Shown in pieces: positions 37,320-43,195 of a stretch of DNA of 43,195 bases. Within the stretch, counting starts at the first letter, position 1. Each line of letters opens with the position of its first letter. Both the position numbers and the translations under genes were made by a program. Under the pieces are notes generated by a model that had not been told where the DNA came from, did no database searches, and worked only from the letters and a program-made list of their open reading frames with translations. Location: positions 1 to 43,195 of the forward strand of contig JNEM01010568.1 in the NCBI GenBank assembly GCA_000697335.1. The letters run 5' to 3'. The DNA is from Conidiobolus incongruus B7586. Its lineage: Eukaryota; Entomophthoromycota; Entomophthoromycetes; Entomophthorales; Conidiobolaceae.

Positions 37320-37949
37320 TTAATAGCCCTTACGACCATAATCAGAGTCTCCTCCAGCGTAGGGACTATGGTCATAGCCTTTACCACCTTGGTCACCGTA
37401 TGAATCATCATAACCGCCATGATGTTCGTGGTCATAGTCGCCACCATGGTGGTATCCACCATCTCCTCCGTCATTACCATGGTCATACCAATCATCACCT
37501 CCATTACCACCATCACCGTCATCACCGCGATCATTGTGTTCGTCACCGACACCAGTACCGTCACCTGGATAACCACCACCATTGTCATCACAATCTACAA
37601 GACCAAGTAAAAGACAGATGCCAATATCTATAGGTTTTCCTGGATGATCACCTCCACCGGGAATGATAGGACCAATAGGATCCCAAGGACCTATACCATT
37701 ACCACCATCATCTCCACGGTCGTTGTTTTCATCACCAACGTCAGTGGGTTCAGTAGGACTTCCACCATTGTCACCAGTGTCACTACCGTGAGTTTGACGA
37801 ATGTTACTGATGTTAATATTGTCAGCAGAAGTGTTGCCAGAGCTTAGGATACTGACGGGAATGCGTTTAGCATTGGCCAAATTAAGAACATCCAAGCTGT
37901 AATAGGCTTTGAGAGAGAAGAAGATTACAGAGAGAGTAGCCAATTTCAT
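37320..37949 (-). CDS. Predicted secreted Gly/Asp/His-rich low-complexity protein
   Basis: A single exon of 209 aa on the minus strand. The N-terminus (MKLATLSVIFFSLKAYYS) is a plausible signal peptide. After about residue 55 the protein is mostly Gly, Asp, Asn and His, with Tyr near the end (YGDQGGKGYDHSPYAGG) and only two cysteines (112, 120). The block VGDENNDRGDDG (71-82) recurs as VGDEHNDRGDDG (134-145), an internal duplication; each copy contains Arg-Gly-Asp. No catalytic domain is visible. Such composition suits a cell-wall, matrix or adhesive protein, possibly binding metal through Asp/His; this is inference. A TATATAA box lies about 80 bp upstream. No family recognised. Confidence 0.75.
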   Translation of the reverse strand: MKLATLSVIFFSLKAYYSLDVLNLANAKRIPVSILSSGNTSADNINISNIRQTHGSDTGDNGGSPTEPTDVGDENNDRGDDGGNGIGPWDPIGPIIPGGGDHPGKPIDIGICLLLGLVDCDDNGGGYPGDGTGVGDEHNDRGDDGDGGNGGDDWYDHGNDGGDGGYHHGGDYDHEHHGGYDDSYGDQGGKGYDHSPYAGGDSDYGRKGY

Positions 37950-40216
37950 GATTGAATAAATTAAGATAGGATTGATATTAATATATTAACAACAAATTAG
38001 AATGTATTTCTTGAGAATGTTCATCAGAGCTTATATATTAAAATGATATAAGAATTGAAGAAGTGAAAGGATCAACAATCATTTAGCTAAATTTAACTAA
38101 ACTATTTTTACCTGGAGAATTTCGATCGGAAAAATGCTATATTGGTGAAAAATCACATTTTAAATTTGATAATTCAATATAATCATGTTTTAAATTTTAG
38201 TACAAAATTATATTCATCCAATGTGTAGTTATATCTTGACTATTTCAGTTCATGTGGGTACTATAATAATCTGATTATATTTCAATCTATCAGTTATTGA
38301 CTAAATTTAATCAAAACTGTATATTATTTTAAGTTGTTTTGATATAAACATTAAGATAAAAGCATGATTTGCTGTAATATTATAATAGTACCTTAATAAT
38401 ATAGTTGTAGTATTGAAGTATAGTTTAACAATATAAAATATACATTTGATCAATTTTTCTAAAGTAATAAAACTGAAATGATATGGGCTTGATTGAATTA
38501 AAATTAACTAAGGTAAGTGGAGTTTACTGTTGTTGACAATATGATTTTAATCTTATTTTCATTAGTCAAATTCAGTTAAACTTGAAACACTTGACCTTAA
38601 TCTAGTTACATTACAGACTACGTTACCATTATTCGCACTCTATCAGTTATTTTAAATTTGAGTATTTTTACAAAAGTGTAGATATGCCAAATGACACATT
38701 TTGTTAAAAAAATCAATATATTACTCAAACATTAAGAATATTACCACATTTTTGACAATAAATATATCAACTAAACTTGTACAAATTTAGTAATCTCTAT
38801 CAAATACAAAATATTTTCATTTTCATATTTTTAATCATTAAATTTAACTCCTAGTCTAATATGATACGAATAAGGTATAGAATGATAACAATAATATCAA
38901 GGTACTATACTATTAATAAAATCTTACATAAGTTAATACTAAAAAATTTTATATTAATTAATATTTGGTTAAGGTATAGATATTATAGTAATTACCGATA
39001 CTTGGAAATATTATTTTTATTTAATCTAAAAAATGCTTTAGTAAATGGGCTTAGTTGAAAAATATTATATATTATTTAACTCTTAAGATGATAAAATCAG
39101 TTACGCTTACAACATTAATATTATCCCTATTTAGGTGGAAATCATTTTAACTATTTAAATGACTATAATACTTTACCTTACAATAATAAATGGTAAAATC
39201 GTATAGATAATAATTTGATTGGGAAGCTAATATTTTCAACATTTTCAATTTGTGATTAATAGTAATTTATCTCCAAAATTACTAAAATAATATCCTCGAA
39301 ATCTAATTAATAAATAATTATCTAATCTTACAAACATTTTTATAGTATATATGTTGCATTTATATTATCATAGAGTTTTTAAAGCCTCAAGATTGATATG
39401 GACAAAATCATAATTTAATACTTTAATTGACTGATTTTTATATTTAGATTTAATTAAATATCCACAATTTTTTCTACTTTATAATTTCAATTCATACTAA
39501 AATCCAAACAACAACATTTTAATCGTATTGATTCTATACAGTTCTAGAATGATTCATATACTTTCTTCAAAGGCTGATCATAAATATTGAACTAAATAAT
39601 ACAATACAGTTACCATAGTTTAAATTTTAAATCATATATATACCTGTTTATCCATTTAATTCATTCTTATTCAGTAAAGAATATGTGAACAATTCAAAAA
39701 CAAAGATTACAATTATTATCCTAATTATTCAATACATTTCGATACATGTAACTATTTATGAGCTTAAGTTACAATTATCTAATATTTACAGTGATCTTGT
39801 CTCTACATAGCATTCGGAAATATTTGATTTAATTCATATATTAGTATATTTTTTTAATATGAGATATTGAAAATGTTTAGCATAAGTCGTTTTGTAAAAA
39901 TTTGCATCAAAGTATATACACCAAAAATGAAATATATAGGAAGAAATAAAAAGTGATTTTAAATAAACTATAATGTAGTTTTTATAATACATGACTATAT
40001 ATTAATTAATTGTTATAATATTTATATTATAATTATGCTATTGATAATAAAATATTAGTATATTTGATTATAAAAGATTATTAAAATTCAATAATCAGTT
40101 AACCCGATTTATTCTGATCCCATAATGTTTGGAGTTCAAAATTAAATTTATAAACTTGAGTTTGAGATTTGAAAAGATAAACCTTATTATTAAAAAACAT
40201 TTAATATTATTTGAAA
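37950..40216. other. Intergenic AT-rich stretch, about 2.3 kb
   Basis: Promoter of the secreted protein gene at its left end and the leader of bL33m at its right end. Between them I see no gene. A 65-codon frame at 38861 is Ile/Tyr/Arg-rich and looks like chance. The patch 38480-38660 has donor-like and acceptor-like sites but no convincing protein. Confidence 0.55.
38031..38037 (-). promoter_or_regulatory. TATA box of secreted Gly-rich protein gene
   Basis: TATATAA on the minus strand, 81 bp upstream of the ATG. Confidence 0.5.
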
Positions 40217-40578
40217 AGTAAATATAATTATCAACTGTTATTATTGTTATTAATATTAACTAACCTTTTTCTTATTTATTTTTAAATTTTATTAAGTGGG
40301 TAAAAAGTCTAAAGCTAGGTAATTTATAATTTATTGAAAGAATATAATATAATTGTGAAATTAAATTTTCAATCATCTAGAACTATCTTGGTTAAATTAT
40401 TAAGTACTGCCAATACTGGATACTTTTATGTCAGAAGTCGTCCTAGATTAGCTAACAAACTTTCTTTTATGAAATTCGATCCCAAAGGTAAAATTTTAAT
40501 ATATAGGTGATTGACTAAAAATTAATCTTTATATTAGTTAACAAACATGTGTTATTTACCGAACATAAAATCAAATAG
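40217..40578 (+). CDS. MRPL33: Mitochondrial large-subunit ribosomal protein bL33m
   Basis: A 56-aa protein in small exons: start-codon base A at 40217, then 40297-40318, 40381-40487 and 40538-40578; introns are 79, 62 and 50 nt. The product starts [18 protein letters not shown], continues with [19 protein letters not shown] and [19 protein letters not shown], and agrees with bL33 along its whole length. No ATG precedes GGTAAAAAG in the genomic DNA. Removing GTAAAT...TTAAG joins A to TG and gives AAAATGGGT, so the start codon appears to be split by an intron. The alternative is a GTG start at 40296 without that intron. bL33 is a small zinc-ribbon-derived protein of the mitoribosome large subunit; this one lacks the cysteines, as most mitochondrial forms do. 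Confidence 0.9.
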
Positions 40579-41566
40579 AAATATATTAAATATTTATATC
40601 AATATTCACACTTTTTTATATAATAAACTATAGTATTTTTAAATATTTTATTATTTTTCGTATCTAAATTTGAAGTACTGGAGCCTAGATGTTAATGTGT
40701 ATCAAATATATAGCAATCATTATCAAATTACTTAATTATTTCTCTTCTTGACCAAAATTTTATTAGAAACATAATCAATTAAACGATTTTAATAAATATA
40801 TATCTGAAAATAAATACAATTTATCACTAATCATTAATATCATTTTAAACGATAATAAAAATAATTTTATAGTTGATGTAATTAATAGTATGCAAAAAGT
40901 AATTTCTAGAAATATACTGGAGTATTAGTATTCATTTTAAATTTCAAATCACTTTTTTTTCAAAATAATATTTAATGTTTTTAATCAATATTGAAAAAAA
41001 TGTGTACTTATTAGGATTGATCATTTGAATCGCAATTTCTAATATTGGTAATCACAATTAATTATCTTTATTAATATTTTAATTCAAAATATATCTATTT
41101 TTGAATATTTAATAAAGAGTAGTTTGTAAGATATAACATATTACTAAAAAATAAGAAAAAATATATTAGAAAGATTTTATAATTAATATCATATGTTATT
41201 AATGTATTCATATTGTAATTGATGCTTAGAATCTTAAATTGACGGTTTACTTGATAGAAGCGAAATGAAAAATAATTTGAAATTACAGTTTATAAGAATT
41301 ATATAGTACAGGATATTATACATGAGAGTAATATGTTATTAGCTTATTAAATATTGATAAAATAGATGATATTTTTAACTTTAACGTTCATCAAATGTTA
41401 AATATCCTATTTATAACATTATTATTTTTATCAATAATTATTGTAAATCACCTACGAAAAAGTAATCTTCCCATAAAAATGTATTTTTCAATGTAATTGA
41501 ATGAGTACCCTGAATTTTAACTCTTTCATCATATTTTAATATTTATATTTAAATTAAAATTAAAAT
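40579..41566. other. Intergenic AT-rich stretch
   Basis: About 1 kb of A/T-rich DNA holding the bL33m 3' flank and the promoter of the BLOC1S2-like gene. No element recognised. Confidence 0.6.
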
Positions 41567-42206
41567 ATGAGTAATCAAACATCGCCTACTATGCTTAAAG
41601 GGAGAGCTAGATCTAAAACTGTTTCTTCCACAACTGAAGCAAAGCTTTCTAAAAGAGACTCGATTATCAGTTCCCCACAAAACGATTCCGATTCAGCCAC
41701 TCCTCAATCCAATATTGACTCCACTTCCCAATTACCTTTACCGTCTACTCATATACTCTCACCCTCAGAATCTAGTAAACAAAAGGAGAAGCAACTTATT
41801 CAAGATTTATGTAGTGACATGACATCGAAAATTGCGGCATATTTAAAAGGAGAGTTATCATGTAAATTAATTTAATTTTTAACTATTTAATACTTATTTA
41901 TTTATTCATTACTAGTAACTACAAGGGATTTGAATCTATTAACCGAGTTTAATTACCAAACTATTGAACAATATCAAGAACTCTCTCATACGGCTCAAGA
42001 GTTATTAGCTAGCTCTTCAAAAATGCAACAAGCTTGTAAATTAATTTATTCACTCCTTAATCAATTTCAATAACATTAATTAATTGGTATTAGATTCCAA
42101 TTTAATTCCTTATATTAATTATGTAGACCAAGTTTGTCAACAAATTGAATATTTAGAAGTTATAGCTTCCGAATTAGAAGAGTATTCTTTAAATTTAGGT
42201 AATAAA

Positions 42207-42244
<38 letters not shown>

Positions 42245-42381
42245 TTTGAAATTATTAATATTAATTGATTTTATTTTTAATTTTAGAAGAAAAAATTAAA
42301 TTAATTAAAAAAAGAAAAGATATTAAAAAATCTAATAATACTAATATTAATAGTAATCTACAATCTTTTATTAAAAGATAA
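41567..42381 (+). CDS. BLOC1S2: BLOC-1/BORC subunit 2-like coiled-coil protein
   Basis: Four exons, 41567-41861, 41916-42035, 42094-42198 and 42287-42381, encode 204 aa; introns are 54, 58 and 88 nt. After a disordered Ser/Thr/Pro-rich N-terminus of about 75 residues comes the BLOC1S2 helix region. It has DLCSDMTSKIAAYLKGELS, then LTTRDLNLLTEFN, then IPYINYVDQVCQQIEYLEVI and a Leu-rich heptad part, ELEEYSLNLEEKIKLIKKR. In animals this subunit belongs to both BLOC-1 (sorting to lysosome-related organelles) and BORC (lysosome positioning). Budding yeast has a reduced BLOC-1 on endosomes. The C-terminal ~30 residues are Asn/Lys-rich and lineage-specific. Introns 1 and 2 start with the same 13 bases. 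Intron 3 holds a TTA microsatellite. Confidence 0.9.
42209..42243. repeat. TTA trinucleotide microsatellite inside BLOC1S2 intron 3
   Basis: About eleven TTA units within the last intron (42199-42286), which makes it the longest intron in the window. Length variation here would not change the protein. Confidence 0.9.
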
Positions 42382-42651
42382 TAACTTACTATTAATTCTA
42401 ATGAAATCAATTGAATCTATGTACATTTTATATTTTGTAATATAAATTAATATTTTTCTCACTTTATTTTATCAATTATTTATTACTATTGTCTATATCT
42501 ATTTTTTTGTAATAAACTACATATCAATTTTTGATATTCATAGTTATTGCAGTTTATTGTGGAAATTTAATGATTATAAGTGGAGTTTTATTGAATAATA
42601 AATAAAATTTACTAAATCATAACAAGTTATAAGGTTAATATACATAGAGGC

Positions 42652-43195
42652 TTAATTTTTGCCAATTTCTGATTCCCAATGTTTAGCTTTTTCAAATCCA
42701 TTTTGGTTGGTTTGATAATCCATGAAAGTTTGGAAAAGTTCGTTGTCTGTATTCATGACGAAAGGTCCTCTCTGAGAAATGGGTTCGTTTAAAGGTTTAC
42801 CAGCAATGAGAACGAAGTGAGCTGGTTCATCCAAAGATTTGACAGAGAGATATGTTGTTTCGCCATCTTTGCCTTGATCAAGTACAACTGTTGTATGAGG
42901 TTTGGCGAGAGTTTCTTCTTGACCAACCTTGATTTGACCAGAGAGTGTGTAGATAAAGGCAGTTTGGAATTCAGATGGAATAGCTTGTTCAACGCTCTTA
43001 TTTGGCTCCATTTTGAAGTCTAAATACATCACAGGAGTCTTGGTACGGACTGGTGAATTAACTCCAAATGATTCACCAGCAATTACTTTGATTTCAATGC
43101 CTTCAGAAGGTTTGACTCTTGGAATATTCACGTCCTTGAGTTCTTGGTAGTTAGGTTCGCACATCTTATCTTTACTCGCAAGATTTACCCAAAAT
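42652..43195 (-). CDS. Pirin-family cupin protein, 5' part beyond window edge
   Basis: A minus-strand frame open from the window edge to a stop at 42652-42654. About 180 codons are visible, without introns. The reading frame continues upstream of the ATG at 43164 with FWVNLASKDKMCEPNYQEL, which matches pirins (WVNLP...KM.EP.YQ), so the start lies outside. The C-terminal half of pirin follows: VKVIAGESFGVNSPV-type motif, TPVMYLDFKMEP, and FVLIAGKPLNEPISQRGPFV, then NGFEKAKHWES near the end. The metal-binding HxH...E/H residues lie in the N-terminal cupin, not seen here. Human pirin is a nuclear Fe cofactor of NF-kB, some bacterial pirins are quercetinases, and the fungal roles are poorly known. 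Family certain, function open. Confidence 0.93.
   Translation of the reverse strand, partial: FWVNLASKDKMCEPNYQELKDVNIPRVKPSEGIEIKVIAGESFGVNSPVRTKTPVMYLDFKMEPNKSVEQAIPSEFQTAFIYTLSGQIKVGQEETLAKPHTTVVLDQGKDGETTYLSVKSLDEPAHFVLIAGKPLNEPISQRGPFVMNTDNELFQTFMDYQTNQNGFEKAKHWESEIGKN

Noticed and set aside
37400-37847. Plus-strand His/Arg-rich and Thr/Ile-rich open frames
   Set aside because: They are the opposite strand of the repetitive Gly/Asp codons of the secreted protein.
41862-42056. Introner-like relation between BLOC1S2 introns 1 and 2, which share their first 13 bases
   Set aside because: The shared part is short, A/T-only apart from the donor G, and similarity stops after it.

Overview
The window is nuclear DNA from a fungus with a strongly AT-rich genome. 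It carries about fourteen protein genes, one tRNA gene and one U6 snRNA gene, set in long stretches of A/T-rich DNA. I could resolve 30 spliceosomal introns. All are GT-AG and 45-88 nt long. Complex I subunits (NDUFV2-like, NDUFB7-like) and a mitochondrial ribosomal protein (bL33m) point to an aerobic mitochondrion with complex I. That argues against Saccharomyces-type yeasts, fission yeasts, microsporidia and anaerobic gut fungi. An SH3-RasGEF of Cdc25 type, an F-box/RCC1 protein, fungal-type amino-acid and sulfate-assimilation enzymes, and animal-like retained genes (UBE2T-like E2, BLOC1S2-like) fit an early-diverging fungus. A Conidiobolus/Entomophthoromycotina-like lineage is my inference, not shown by the sequence.

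Layout. 0-8 kb: a possible old Ty3/Gypsy-like fragment, tRNA-Ala(AGC), an ion-transporter-superfamily permease, the 24 kDa subunit of complex I, an unexplained GC-richer island, and U6 snRNA (minus). 8-11 kb: gene desert. 11-12.5 kb: a ZIP zinc transporter with a TATA box and a ZRE-like site. 14.3-21.7 kb is the dense part: APS kinase (minus), a UBE2T-like E2 with a very long tail (minus), U1A/U2B'' (plus, divergent from the E2), NDUFB7 (minus) and prephenate dehydratase (plus). 21.7-26.4 kb: desert with two old copies of a ~170 bp direct repeat. 26.4-27.9 kb: F-box/RCC1 protein. 27.9-32.3 kb: desert. 32.3-36.4 kb: SH3-RasGEF. 37.3-38.0 kb: a secreted Gly/Asp/His-rich protein (minus). 40.2-43.2 kb: bL33m, BLOC1S2-like and the 3' part of a pirin gene (minus).

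The genes do not form an operon or an evident biosynthetic cluster; they are housekeeping genes of separate pathways. Shared features do appear. The octamer TATAAATA lies 51-149 bp upstream of four start codons. TGACGT/TGACTCA-type bZIP sites lie within about 110 bp of three genes, two of them in amino-acid or sulfur metabolism. The splice donors are unusual as a set: 29 of 30 lack G at +5, and 24 of 30 have A at +4. The U6 gene in the same window has an intact ACAGAGA box.

I found no clearly new multi-gene system. The best leads are the UBE2T-like E2 with a ~570-residue tail, the donor-site consensus, a bL33m start codon that appears to be split by an intron, and the promoter sites.
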